Notes under the pieces: model-generated | Seen by the model: only the letters and a program-made list of their open reading frames with translations | What the model was told of the DNA's origin: nothing | Database searches by the model: none | Position numbers and translations under genes: made by a program | In this document: positions 11,071 to 24,370 of the stretch, one piece after another | Layout: every line of letters begins with the position of its first letter | Position numbering within the stretch: position 1 is the first letter of the stretch | Source of the DNA: Ectocarpus siliculosus | Taxonomy: Eukaryota; Sar; Phaeophyceae; Ectocarpales; Ectocarpaceae | Direction of reading: 5' to 3' | Assembly: GCA_000310025.1 (NCBI GenBank) | Contig: FN649751.1 | Location: 378,245 to 442,244, forward strand | Length of the DNA: 64,000 nucleotides

Positions 11071-13735
11071 GGAACGCATGGCACCAGGGAACATGTGTGA
11101 CGGCTATAAGAATATCAGCAAGGTTTCGATCTCGAAAAGGGGTTCATACGTCCAAGCAGATCACCGAAAATTTTTCGAACACATGACAGTGACTTAAGAC
11201 GCGGACGCGAAAATATGGTGGAGATCAAACATTCTGACGGCGACGACGACAGATGGGAGAAACGAAGGCAGAAATACACGCCTCTACACAGGTCTCGCTT
11301 CTATGCCCCAACCTCTCGTAGTTCCTCTTCTTGCCAGATACTGACGCCGGCCTTCCTGAGTCATGCCAGGGCATGACCGAATACCCATGTTGTAACCAAT
11401 AGTAGCAGCGATTTGACTGCAGTTGCTCATGTAACTGGGCGGGTTCTTTGATTGATTGATTGATGGCCGGATCTTTAATCGGGACTCTTGGGTTCAAGTT
11501 GAAGGGAGTGTGTTGCTCAGGCACTGCGAAGAAGATAGTCACAACAACATACGTACAAGGTTGAACTGACACTGACTCACCTTTCCCTTGGTTTTAAAAA
11601 TGTCGTAACCGCCGACAACGTGGATAAAATGCGGTCTAATCTGTGCCGTTTTGCGACGTTTTTCAGAAGAGATGAATGTCTTCATACTTTTAGTCTACTT
11701 CTTTCAACGAGTGAGTGCGCCATTCAGGGACTACCGTAGGAGTATCGCGATAGGTTTTTCCAGGCCTTTAAAGTTGATGCTGGCGTTTAGAGTTTTTCCA
11801 GGCTTCACGGTGCACCGCCCACAGTACAGTACTTGTACCAGCTGCGAAAAACCTGTCGAGAACAAGCAGCAGGGTATGTTTGTATGGCAAAGAACCCCCG
11901 CCCCACGACAAAAGGAGTTAAACCTCGCCGCTCCAGCTCGGGCGCTCATACAACGCTACCATGCGTATGATATGTACGTCAGATTGGATTGTTGCGATGG
12001 CAGGTTCCACCGCATGCTAACCAGCGGTTTCAACTTATACACCCGTTCTCCCTCGATCTCGCCATCATGCACTCCACACGAACGCTCACCATTCCTCGAC
12101 CAGCACACCTGACGTCGCCGGCGCCCCGCTTCTCAGCAATCTGCGGTACGTGTGAGTGGCACACTGCTGTACGCTTGATGCCACTGCACTTCTTCAGAGT
12201 GAGAGTCTCTAGGATGACTTTATGATGAGTGCGCACCTGAGGTCGGTTTCTCTCGCCGATGCGTGCTCACGGACAATTCTTAGGAAATATATACACACAC
12301 ACATACCCGGATAACAGCAGTAGTCTTTAGACGGATTGCCAAGATGAGAATCGAAGACCTCGCCCCGCGCAGCGGAGACAGCCGAATTCTCTGACATTTC
12401 ACCACGCGATACGGTGGAAGCTGTGGATGTGAGTATTTCTCACAAGTTCGGCGATGAGTGTCGCCAAACTGGGCTGTCATCCACTCCTACTTAATTTAGG
12501 TGCAGACTGTAGAGCCTCATGCGTCGTTACGTAGACTATGCGCTCTTCTTACTCTCTCACTGTTGACTTCTTGTCCTTTCGTATCTACGTAGAGCCCCGT
12601 CTTTGTTCCGTTCAATGCGTTGACAGTATGGACCTAACGGCTGCATAACAGCAGCATTTCAGCTGAGCTCGCTCGCGACATCTGTCATGTTATAAGGCTA
12701 CAAGTGTTGTTGCAAGGATAGGATGTGTAGGCTTGTGTTGGCGTGTCTTTTTTTTTTGCGCCGACGGCGGTCAGAGTCTGTCTTGTTGCGGTTCTCGGTA
12801 GCACTTAGCCCCAGACATGTTCCACCACATACGTAGAGAAGGCCTTCATAGGGCACTTGCGCGCGGCGATCTCCACCCCCTTCTGCTTGGATGCTGTGGG
12901 TCAGAGATATGCAGAGGGCTGCCAACATGTTCAAAATACAAAAGAAGTACCTCGTTGTAGGGGTTTCCAGAGAGTTTGGAAGGATTCCGATGAAAAAAAC
13001 GTTTCGCAAATCTGCTGAATTTATGCCGCAGTGTGTCCAAACGGGACTTATATTGCCGGTCAGGGTGGTGTTTTCGGCTGAACGCCAGTCAAACACAGTA
13101 TGAGTCCATCCTTGCCTATCCACTGGGTTCTCCTCGCCATCCTAGGGTGATGATGGTACTGTACTTTGGTAAACTCACCTTGCCTACTGGTGCACAGAAT
13201 GAACCCGACGTGCCTGCCTGGGACGTACAGCAACACGTAAGAACCGAGAGCAAGAACGAGCGGGGGCCCACGGCTCAGACATGTTTGCTAGTCGCGCGAG
13301 GCGCACAGGGGCAGCGGGCTCTGCTGGCGAAGAACAGGTGTCTTGGTGTATCGAGTGTTGTGTGTGTCATTGGAGCTTTGAAGGGCACTTATTGGCGTGG
13401 TCAATTCTGAGACCATCACGAAGAGTCCACTACAATGGAGTCTACAGTGTAGTAGCTGTCCCTTCTGCCCCCGATTTGGTTGCTTGAAGGTTTCTTGAAG
13501 GTGACCAATGATGATGCCTGTGCCGAAAGAGAGAGAGAGAGAGACCAAGTCAGCCAGAAAGTGAGGGTAGGAGAGGCTCAGTCATGTTGAGCGTGACAGA
13601 TAGATCTCCGGGGGCCAAGCACATGCGAAAAGGATGGGTGATACTCTTCTCTCGCGTTTCATCGTACAGAATCGACAGTCAATCAATCGGACGTTCGATC
13701 GAACCCTGTAGTGCAATCACCGCCATCTACCCCAG
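11071..13735. other. 5' flank of gene A, no gene recognised
   Basis: The first exon(s) and promoter of gene A should lie here or just downstream, but none can be picked with confidence. Low-complexity tracts are present: a GATT run at 11452-11466 and a GA run at about 13530-13544. Open frames such as 11651-12112 plus and 12698-13123 minus carry no recognisable domain. Confidence 0.4.
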
Positions 13736-16700
13736 GATCTCCCTGTTGGGAAGGATCGCAGCGGGATGTACCGCTACGTGGGCCTCGGAGTTTGGTTGTT
13801 CATCTCGACCTTCATGGTCCTGGACCGCTTCTACTGGAACGTGTGGCCGAGGCAATCCATTTGCACAGATGGCTGTGGGGGTGATTTCTTCTGTGACATG
13901 GACGACGTGAGTTTATGGAGGAGTGGTATAGCCTAGTAGAGAAAGGTTCGTGGAATTGGAGGGACGATCGATCACGTTCATGTGCCGCCGGCCCCCTTTT
14001 CCGGTAGACGTCGGTGAAAATTGTTTGACATCTTGTCTTACGTGCATGGAACTTTGGTTGTTCCCGTATCGTCCGGCTCACGCAGGATCCAGGCTGCCTG
14101 AAGGCTGGACCTTGGTCCGCTAAAGTTTTCGATGTCATCGCTCGCATAAGCGCAAGGCTTATCATCTCCACCACAAAGTAAGGCGCAACTCCAGTCTATG
14201 CAGGACGTGTCGGATATGGGGTTTCAAGGCGCCGAATGTTCCATGTACACTCTATGCATGTATTTCCATAGACATGTAGACGAAGGACTGACGACCCGGC
14301 ATCTAGTTGACTGGTTGAGCTCAGAAACTCTCGACGAGATATCTACGTTTAGCTGAACAGTCAACTTCCTGTTCCCTGTGAAAGACACCAGAAACCCTAG
14401 CACTTCCCCCATTCTCTCAAAAACTACATCCGCAGCTTGATGTTCATCACAATGTGCCACGGCACGTGGAACTGGCTGTCCGAGATCAACATGCTCCGTT
14501 CGTTGCTGTACTCATGGCGCGCGGACAACGCCTGGCTTCATGCCATCGGTGGCTGGACGCTTGGAGTGGTGACACTGCTCCACGTGTGGTCCTTGTTTCT
14601 ACCTTCCATGTTCCACGGGTATCAAAATAAAGTGGTCGGTGGTCCTTTCGACATCCCCCTCCAGGTATAACCCTAAAGCGAGGTACACGAATAGGTTTTC
14701 CGCGCCTCTTTGACATCGCCAACTAGCGGGGTCTGTAAACATCAACGCGTTGGGACTTTGCCTCACGAAACTTTTATCCGATCCAGCAGATGTCTCGGAT
14801 CACGCGCGTACGTAAAGTAGTGCGCGCGGCCTGAGTTTAGGGATTGAAGTGGCGCCAAGTATTGTGCTGTCGATTCTCGATTAACGCCACAAATTGCCGG
14901 ATCTGAATGTGGCATCTGCCTTTGTAATGTATGCAGGTCGGCCTCATGGCGAGCAACGTTGACGTGCAGAACAAACTCGCCAACTGGGGATATGACGACG
15001 TCTGGCGCCTCATATGGATGACGCTAATTTTCTGCGTCCTGACGCCACTGTCCCGCTCAGTGTGGGCGCTCAAGAAGAACTTCTCGCTCGCAATGTGGCT
15101 TCACATCGTGAGTGGTGGTCTGTATCAGGGGAGGCTCTCAGCGATTGAGTATTGCTCCAGGCAACTTTATCGGGCAATGCGTACGTACCCTTACGACCGC
15201 ACTTCGTTGAAAGGGGCGTCGATTTGCGCCACGTTGTTCGCACCGCCGAAGCAATTGTAGCCGTCCGACAAGTTCTGGGTCTAGCCGGCGTGTGCATATC
15301 AACGAGGCTGAGCCGTAGAGCCGGGCCGGGGTGAAGGGGACGACTTCAAAGACAGACTGCCCGTGGTCCCCAAATGATCACCTGCTGTTGCATGTATCCG
15401 CACCGTTGCATGTTGTCGCAGGGTGTGGGAATGGGATACTTCTTCGATAACTGGAGGCGCAGGACACACCCGCACGTCTGGATCCTCAACACTCCCGTGG
15501 TGTTGTGGTACATTGCCGACAAAATCTGGTGCTGCACGGAGGGCAGGTGTGACACGAATATTGCATTTTTGACACGGTCCGAGCAAGTATCCACGATGGT
15601 GAGCGCGTGGCCGCGCCACCCCACGGATGCGTTCGGCCGAAATGGCTCTACGAAAAGAGAACATGCCAGTTTGTGCTTGTGGGCACTCTTCAGTGAAACC
15701 ATTTTTCGCGATGAGTTACAGATTTCAACAGCAAACGCAATTTGCTCAACCCATTTGTTGATCAGCTGACACCTCGTCAAACAACTAACCGTCAACAGGG
15801 TCAACCACCGTGCTGAAACAACGCGCATCAAGCTAGACGAGGACTACATGCTGCTGCTGTGGAACGAAGACCAGCCAAAGAGCATTTGCGATATTTTTTG
15901 GCTCAAGCACAGCGACAGGTACGGCGGTTACGGGTGATGTGGCAAGGGCGTCGGCAACGATGGCCAGGGGCAGGTGTAACGTCAAGTCTATTGCATCCCA
16001 AAACGCCAACCACTCGTTTCTTGCTCTACATTACGCTCTGAGTGACCCACACTGTATGAAAAACAGACCCCCGGGAAAGCCGTTCCTGAACCGGACGCTT
16101 CTTCAGATTTCGCGCGCCACTCACACGGGTCGCTCGTTGCCCCAAAACCACGTTCCAATGTCTTCGCTGCCCGGGGTAGAGACAGCAAAGGTAGTCGCCG
16201 AACGGGAGAAGTGGCTCACCCCTTCACCACCTGTTCTTCCCACGATACTGCCGTCGGGCACACATCCCCTGAGGCGGGAATTTCCACAGTGAGTGTTGTT
16301 CTTTGCGTTTGGAAACCACCCCAGTGCCTTTCTTGCAACTGTTTTTCCCGCTTTCCCTGGATGAAGCGTTCTTTGAGATCTCAAACCGTCTAGCCCTTCT
16401 GCTGCCATAAAGCTCGGTGTGTCACACGGCCGTACCGAGCGTAGCTCTTCAGGTATAGTCTAACTTCTCTTATATTTGCCTTGGCACACCGTGTGCTCTT
16501 CTCTCTCATCGGAGGCGCTGATAGCACCTGCGCAGGCCAACTATCATACGTATCAAAAGCCCTTGATGATATCACGTTTGTCCTTTTCCTCTGGCCTATC
16601 GAAAAAATCGCCCCCAATATTTCGCAGCAAGACTTCTTGTGTGTCCCTCGAACATGTTCGACCTTCACAGGTGGGCTCTCCCGGGCGCCCCAACATCGAG

Positions 16701-19700
16701 GTTCCCCTCGAGACCGACGTGAACTGGAAAGGACATCGCTTCTTGCTGACCAGCGGCATTTCTCAACGTTCAAATGCTCTAGAGTCTACCCTCCGCAGCT
16801 CGCGCGCCTTCTACGGCACCAGCGACCTGTCGGTGGCCATCAAAGGCGATGGGGTTGTTGTGCAGCCTCGTGGCGGGGGCAAGGGCGCATCAAGAAATGT
16901 CGAGGCGGGCGCATCTACGAAGTGGCAGATGACCAACTTCGAATCCTTGTACGCCGCCTCCAGGTGAACGGCGTGTATGAGGTCCTACAGTAGGTGGAAC
17001 GGCTTGTACCTCGAGCTGTTGCATACGATGCCGACGTTTCGGGGCGCTTTGATGCTTGCGCGCGTGCAGCAAGCTCAATAGTGAATCGTCAACCCACGTT
17101 CGCTCGGGTTACGCTCGAGACATAATGTGTTCAGCAGCAGGGGGGGGCGAATAATGATCTGTTGTAGCCAATCGTTGTGCGCGGAATGGTGTTTTCTGGT
17201 CCACGAGCGAGGCGTGACCCGTCTGAAATGAACTATGTAAGTCCGAAGACCCCCCCCCCCCCCCCGCCCTTCCCTTTCAACCCTACCCCTATGTTCTCCA
17301 TAGCAGACAGTAACTCACAACCGTCCTCCTGCCTCGTTATACTGCACGAACGGTGCCTGCTGTGTCAGCGGTGCATTCAGCGAACACTTTCCGGTTGACG
17401 ATTCAGGCCATGAGCTCGCCACGAAGGAATATCATGTTGACCTCGCTGATCTCGACGAGGAAGGCATCGAAGCAGAGGAAGAGACCATGATCGGAGTAAA
17501 CGCGGACGACTCCCAGGACGAGGTTGCAGTCGTCGTAGGGACGCTCAAGGCGAAGGCGAACCTTATGGGAGGTGGGGAGTTTTCCCCCTTCATTCCCGTC
17601 CTCACCGTAAACGGGTGGTAGCGACCAAGTGTAGGCTGTCACATGTCTTTGGAATTTGGATCACCAAAGCCGAAAGTGAGGCGCGCGGAACCAGTAGGCT
17701 TGCCCGAGCTTGCCTTGAAACCGCTGTTGTTGTTTTATATCGGTGTCCCTCGTTCGTGCGTGTTCCCCTCGGTTTTCCCGTGTCTGCCGCGTCGAACCGT
17801 CTGTGCATCTAAACGCTTCAGACTGTAGCTTGATCAGTGACTCCGTGGAAAATCTTTTCGAACAGGACCTGATCTACAACAACACGTGAGCGCGGTACAG
17901 AAAACAAGGCATCATTCTGATTATTACGTTTTGGTCGAACGGGTACAAGTTTCAAACACTGTGCATTCATACTTGGGAGATATAGGCCAGGTCTTCAGGA
18001 GAACCACGCTGCGGTCGAACGTTCGTGCGTCTGAGCTACGTTTACCGGCAAATTGCACACACGTAGAGTTCTGGCAGTTTCACGTCCACGAACCTGCGGC
18101 ACATGAGTAATAACAGCACGCAGAAAAATGTAGACTGCATCCCTGCCGCTCGATCTACAACCGGTTCCCAGATCCAATCACGACCACCAAGAAGACACAC
18201 AGTTGTTTTAGTCTCCTTTAGTCCCTTTGGGCCGAAACTTCAACCCCTTCCCGTTAACTCACCTCTCGACCCCATTCTGGAACACGCCTCCTTGGCCGGC
18301 GCAGTGTGTCTTCAGCGGTGAAGCATAATCCGGACGGTGATCTCGAAGAAGCGGGCGACGACGGAGCAAGCATAACCAAGAAGAAGATTGCTATCAGGAG
18401 GCTTGGCACGCGGGAGTTCCACGCGTTTCGCAAGGTTGAGTCGGCAGAGGGAAGGGTAGGACCGGTAACGACCAAATCGTGGAGCAAGATGGCCATCGTG
18501 AGGTTAAACCGGCGAACGTCACAGAGCAGGTGCGTGTCCTCAAGAGCGGCTTGAGCCTCATACATGAACACACGCATCGGATTCAACGGGTTCATTGGTA
18601 GGGTAAGAAGAGCTTTGGCATGCGGTAAGGCTTCGGGTGAGGAAAGGCCCTTCCAAGGAGCCCCGAGTCACGACCTTTCTCTGAGCGTTCAAATATGTCA
18701 GTGTATGCCCTCTTCGTTAGGCAAGCTTTTCCCAACGTATTCCTTGGGTGCGGCGGGTTTGTTGGCGTGACATGCTTCCACAGACTCCTACCGTAAAAAG
18801 TGCGAATCACCCCATACACCCTACTATAGCTCAACTGCTCCACAACGAAGAAAATATCAACGATGAAAACAGCGGTGATACAGTAGGATGATCACGCCGG
18901 CCGTTTACCTTGCTTCGATCGGCCGGCGCTCCCAAACTTTGGTTTGTGAGCAATCGATCTTTGACAGCCAGTCTAGGAGGTGTGCTACCGTTCGAAATAT
19001 CTAAGCCGGTAGTTGCTACTGAATATGTATCCAGAGCTTCCTACTTTCGACGGATGTTCTGGGTACCTGAAATGAAACGTACAACAAACCCTGCTGCTGC
19101 CAATTACCCAACAATTCTTTATGGTCCCTGACTTAACCCGCCCATGACAATATGCAGCCCATGCGCTTGTACCTGCATCGGGCTTACGTGGGTCCTCAAC
19201 ATCTTCCGCACCCCCGAGACTGCTAGCATCGCCGACGTCGAGGAAACCAACGACCTAGAAACGATCCCTCTCCGCGTATACGGGCCATACCGTTCCGAGT
19301 ACGGCCGCCTCGAGGAGTTCCCAAACCTTCCTCCTCTGCTGGTAAGAGCTGATGTGCCTGATCCATCCTTGGTACTCTGATAAGATGCCTAGAACCAATC
19401 CAAAGACGACAGAGATTTCCAGAGTTTGATTGCCGGGAAAGGTGGCGTTGGTTGTCGACGGCTCGTGTTTTAAACCTTGCCGAAGCTGACCCCCATCGTG
19501 ATTGATGCCATTGAAACACGTATCTGCTACTTGCTGTTTATGGGTCGTTTTGTTTCGCTGTTTGCTCTATGTATCGCTACGTTTGGGAAGATCATTGCCA
19601 CGGGTGCGGGTGCTGGTCTCGTGCTCGACTTCGTCGGGTTCGTTAGGGCCAAGAAGATCACGCCTAAGCGGCCGGTGAAAGTCTGCTACTCCTCCGCTAG

Positions 19701-20797
19701 CCTGGCTCTGTTGCAGTTTGTGACCAACACGCTACTCGCTGAGCGCACTCCCGGGATTCAGGTCGAGACTGCGCTGACTCGCCACGAAGAGCTTGAGGTA
19801 TCACATGGGCGGGGGCAACGGTGGCGGTGTAAAGGGAGTTTGGCACTGTTGTACAGTTGGACCCACCAAGGAGGTTATAGCGGCGAGGCGAAGGGGAATT
19901 CGGTAGATATGACCCTGTCATTTCTTCCACGCCAGTTTGGAAGGTTACTCGCCAAGAGCCCACCCACCACGGTCCCGCTGGTACATATTCCACACATGCA
20001 GCTCCCATCCTACGAAACAGATCTCGGTTCCACGACAGCCATACTGCGCAACCTGCAGCTACAGTGGTGAGCACCATCTCCACACGAACGGATGAGGCGG
20101 GATTGCGTCTCGTCTGCGGGATGCTCGCCTACTCTTGCTGGTGCACACATCGTCCCTACGATGGAAGCACTGCCAAATGCTTCTGATGGGAGTCCAATGT
20201 ATTGTACACTCACACGAAAGCTCATGATGCTCTTCTTGCTCTTTGCAGATGTTTAATACGACCAACCAACCCAAGCCAGAGCTCGTTATTGGTCGGCTCG
20301 ACGTTAAGGTGAGGGGTCGACACGCGGTGGACAACCGTAGGCCCAGTTTCGTGATATGGCTTTCGCAAGTTTCGCCACACCCCCCGCACACGACGTCACT
20401 CCAAATCCCCCCCCGAAAGTTGAACAAACCGTTCATTTCTCGAGCACGGAGGCAAGCGTTTACCAATAAGATACGAACAATATAATTTGTCATACTCAAG
20501 AGGCACCTGTCTTCGTGTGTAGGTGCATCCCTCGGTGCAAGATTTCTTGGAGTTGAACTCACATCATGAAATAACCTACGGTCGGAAGCAGATAAAAATC
20601 CAAACCCATTCTTGGTATTCTCGTTCGCGACCTCGACCACTTCTGTGTCGTTTGCTTTCGCAAACTCTCAGTCGATCATCCGCGGAGTTTCCGAAGACAC
20701 GGAGGTTTATTTCTGTGGCGGTGGGGGCATCAACACGCTTCTTCGCGAAGCATGTGCTAAGCGCGGCATGAAGTACGTGGGAAGCGCGGTCCAGTAG
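13736..20797 (+). CDS. Gene A: ferric reductase / NADPH oxidase-type membrane oxidoreductase
   Basis: Fourteen exons: 13736-13906, 14086-14177, 14436-14664, 14937-15107, 15422-15546, 15799-15918, 16195-16288, 16671-16963, 17381-17571, 18316-18529, 19158-19341, 19591-19797, 20249-20308 and 20672-20797 (stop TAG). All internal borders are GT-AG and join in phase to 758 codons. At least one 5' exon with the start codon is missing. Exons 1-5 encode about six hydrophobic helices; one carries His-X13-His (LHAIGGW to LLHVW), the usual haem-ligand spacing. Exon 7 has HPFT (16217-16228), the FAD-binding motif of this superfamily. Exon 12 has the glycine-rich TGAGAG strand and exon 14 FCGGGG, as in the NAD(P)H-binding lobe. 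Exon 9 is an acidic insert. The enzyme should move electrons from cytosolic NAD(P)H across a membrane to ferric iron or oxygen. Iron reductase and superoxide producer cannot be told apart here. Confidence 0.85.
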
Positions 20798-23599
20798 CAA
20801 GCCCCACCTTGATAATCGCGCAAACCTTTCACCTCGAGCGTGGACGACCAATCAACCGGTGTGCTCCCCAAACGTCGGTCACACATATATTCTCGGCATA
20901 GAGCAAACATGACTGAAGGAGGTTGTATGGACAAGACCCCCGAGATGTGCACCAAATGTAGACCAGATGTGTGTGTGTGTTTGTCTATCCAGTGAATGGA
21001 GTGAATTCAGAGCACAGATTCGGTGGGAGAGTACGCGTGCTCAGGGTTTAGGCAAGGAAACTCGCCCACTGTACAAGTTAGTCGAACGGTGTTCATAGAG
21101 TACAGCTGTCCGACGAAACTACCACACACTCTGGGGGACTTTTTCTTGTTGAAACCGTTCCACGACGAGACAGAATCGGACACCTGTAGGAAGAAACCAA
21201 GCTGGGCAACACACCAGAGGTCACGAAAGTACCCTTTGGGGGTCACGGGAATACCTCATCGTTTACGAGTATTGTCCTAGTTGCTGGTGGTGGATACCGA
21301 CATGAGGGTCAACTCTATAGATGCCCAAGTTGACCATGGGGCACCAACTCATATGAAGTGTTGTTGGATGTCAAGGCCGAAAACCCCATTGGAATACATC
21401 AGTGTGGCCAACGGCATGTGTTGTCAGTTGGCACCGCTGTGACTCCATCCCGTGGCGTGCTTCAATTTATTGGCCCAAGGTCGTTGACGTAAAACGTACT
21501 CCAAGCGTAGATGCGGTGTATACTCCGTGCAAGTCTAAGGCGGGGCGGAATCCATATTGATGGGGGTGTGGATAGTATTTTTAGGAATTTGGACAGTACT
21601 GCATGAGGTCGCGACCTGCCATATCTCCCCACGTTTTACCTGTGGATGCTGTGAGCTTGTGTAGAAGGGACGTGTTGGGATGCGTGTTCCGACTGAAATA
21701 CCAAAACAGGTTGTGAATGCATTTCACTGGGATGGTTGAAGCTGGTGGGGTTTCGTGGAGGATGTGCAGTATGGCAAAGCCGTGTGTCGTTGTATAGAGT
21801 TGGGGCCGCGTGGGCAAGAGGGAGGGGTTTTACACTAGGGATCTGTTACGAGGAACCGTGCGCAAAGAGGTGATGGATTCTAGCGCGGGTGTCCTCCACG
21901 AGAATCCACCGTATCATGAAGTAGGAAAGTATCATGTGTTGTTGTTGATGTTCGCGATGACGTCGTGTTCCCGCAGAGTGTCGTTGTGGCGTCGGTATTC
22001 TGAAGGTTAGTCGAATTGGTCGAGCTGGGTGAGGCTTCCCTGATTCAGGGTACTATCACACTTAGTGAGAGGACGCGTCCGGCGTTGAATTCGGAGTACG
22101 ATTTTCACAAACTTTCCTCGGCTCTGGCGAATGGCTTGGTAGGGCCTGATGGCCTCTAATGATTCGCCGAGTACGATAAGTGAATCTGCTGGGAAGGGAA
22201 ATAAATATAAGCATGTGTGAAGTTTACTTATTAATATATTGGGTGGGTACGTGTGGTGAACGTGTCGTTTCGAATACGAACAAATCACAAAGAAAGGCTT
22301 GTTGCAGGTGCTGAAACAGCTAGCAAAGCTGATGTATGCCAAAGGACCTTGCGACCCCCCGCCCCCCTCCTCCTTGTTCTGCGCCAGTGCTGAATGCTCT
22401 CTTTCTCTGGCACACAAAGATTTTCTTCCTGTCCTGCAGAACACTACGGGGTACCCGAGGTGGCACCCAGCGAATAAGCAACCGATGCCTTATTCGAGAC
22501 GATACCAAGTACATCATCCAAGAAAAATGACACATCATCATTTTCCATTTCCGGGAGACAAAGCAGCTTTGTTTGGTCAATCACCAAAATACTACATTAT
22601 TAACACGTGAAAATCTCAGCGATTGATTCCATGCGAAACAGGTTCATCGAGCACGAGCCGACGGTAAATCTCTCTCTTCTTATGTTATGTAGATTAATAC
22701 AGACGACTGCAGGGCATTCCGACTTCGAAGAATATTTGTGAAACTTTCAATAAATAGACTAGAGGTCTCGGCAGAACATAATGTGCGCTCACAGTGTTGA
22801 CGGTAGGAAAAGCAAAAGTATCGCTGCTATTTTATGCCTACCAACTTGAAATTGTATCACTCGATTTTATATTGCTGTACAAGGACAAAATTGGTCTTCC
22901 AACAAGCGCGTGTGCAAGTTACCAGAGGGTTGTTCGCCGATATCGCAGTTCATTCAATACTGTAATCCGACGACGCCAAGTGTATTGGTATAGACACGCG
23001 TAGCAATCCCTGAAGACCTTCCTTGGTGAAGACTCACTTGTTTATTCATCTCTTTGGACAGCAGTGCATGCTGATTGCGTGCTCTCTGTGGTAGACTGAG
23101 CATGTGGGGGCAGACCAGCTCCCTCTAACAGGGGCTGCCAAGGTCCTGTCCCCTGCTTTATCCTTCAATCGGGAGTTACATCTCCCGCACTTTCCTCTGG
23201 GCATTAAGCCCGCACTACCGTTGGTACTTTACACATTCAAATCCCGTAACAATACTTGACGAAAAAATCGAGGTATGTCTAAACCCGTACAAGAGAGAGA
23301 GGTGTTCGGAATCGATAATCGACAGTAGCTCCCAGCAGAATACATGTATGAGGAATGAAAAGAAGAACAGATCTCCAACCGACGAGCTGAACCTGGGGAC
23401 AGGACCGCTGTTTTCGGATTCGGGACAGCCACACCCAACCCGAGGAAAGTACACCTGCGGCAGGACGATGGGCGAAGATCTCTTTGGGCTTTGGTTCGTG
23501 ATGACACTTCAGAAATCCAAAGACAACCAGACAGAGTAAACGCTCTTGAAAACTTCGATATTACAAGTATTGTCTCAAAACGACCACATGCCATAGGCC
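20798..23599. other. Spacer downstream of gene A, no gene seen
   Basis: No exon chain or recognised domain was found on either strand. A TG run lies near 20968-20981. The stretch is more A/T-rich than the genes, and its many 60-140-codon frames look like chance. Confidence 0.45.
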
Positions 23600-23922
23600 G
23601 GTCGCCCCGGTGGTCTAGTTGGTAGCCTCGTAACCGTCTAGAGGTCAGGTCAGGGGTTCGAATCCCGGCGTAGGCGAGCTTTTCTTGCAAAGTGAGTTTT
23701 TCTCTCGCTTCCGCTCCTGGCCAAGTGGATAGCGCTAGTTCGTGTGTACACAGAGGGAAGAGAGTGCTGAACTCTTCTCGCATTAAAAATCGAAGGCAAA
23801 GTACCGCAGGAGGGGAGGGTATAGAGAGGCTCTTCTGTGTGACCACGGGTTGGAATAAACGGCACTAGTGCTGTGAGCGCTGATTTGAAGTGAAGAACAA
23901 AAAAAAATAAATAAAAAAAATA
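23600..23922 (+). mobile_element. SINE with tRNA-derived head (copy 1)
   Basis: The 5' part carries RNA polymerase III internal promoter boxes: A box TGGTCTAGTTGGTAG at 23611-23625 and B box GGTTCGAATCC at 23655-23665, about 30 bp apart as in a tRNA. The acceptor and T stems do not pair well, so it is not a working tRNA gene. A roughly 200-bp body follows, then an A-rich tail (about 23898-23922). Parts of the body (CTGAA-CTTCTCGC, ATCGAA, a TACCGCAGGAGG-like block, TGTGTGACC) recur at 59.8-60.15 and 31.33-31.48 kb, which makes this a dispersed family. Transcription should run on the plus strand. A clear target-site duplication was not found. Confidence 0.72.
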
Positions 23923-23999
23923 GGAGGACCGCCGTCAGCATTCATCGCCGTCGCCGCCGTCGCCGGTGGCCTGGAGAAGAAGAAGCGACTCAGTCAAAG

Positions 24000-24370
24000 T
24001 CCTGGCCACACCCCTACCGATTTCTCTGGACCTTGCAACGGGTTTCTGCCTGCCGACACAACCGACAGCGAGCGGTCACAGGTCACCGGTCGGTGGGAGA
24101 TCACGCCGCGGCACGGGATTTGTAGGGTCGACCTCCGCGCCTTTCATGGCCGTGCCTAAGGGTACCCAGGTGAGATTCGCAGGCGCAGCCGAAAGCAATT
24201 GTTGGAGAGAGGTGAGAGCTCGTGGTGTGACCGAGTTCCGGAGTGATTGTATCTCGCCTCATGATACAGTGTAGTACAACGCCAGATTTGGTTCGGTTCA
24301 TGGACTGCTGTGAAGACGGCTCACTTGCTGCTCTCTGTGGGCGGGTGGGTGGGCATACATTCCGTATTTC
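24000..24370 (+). repeat. Dispersed repeat, copy 1 (first half)
   Basis: This stretch aligns, with small gaps, to 32081-32460. Shared blocks include ACCGATTTC, TGCAACGGG-TTCTGCC-GCCGA, the GGCGG-TACGGGAT-like segment, and a late GTTCATGG followed by GGGCGGGTG-GTG-GCAT-ACATTCC. Copy 2 continues into another shared block at 32600-32720, whose partner here lies 1.1 kb away (25480-25640). The unit is therefore interrupted in this copy. The repeat is probably part of a retroelement, since copy 2 sits just upstream of a Ty3/gypsy polymerase remnant. No protein domain is recognised in it. Confidence 0.55.

Noticed and set aside
14437-14670. Small free-standing membrane protein
   Set aside because: It is exon 3 of gene A; the flanking exons join in phase and the same arrangement recurs in gene B.
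23603-23675. Possible functional tRNA gene
   Set aside because: The A and B boxes are good, but the acceptor and T stems do not pair, and the sequence continues into a repeated body with an A-rich tail, so it is a SINE head.
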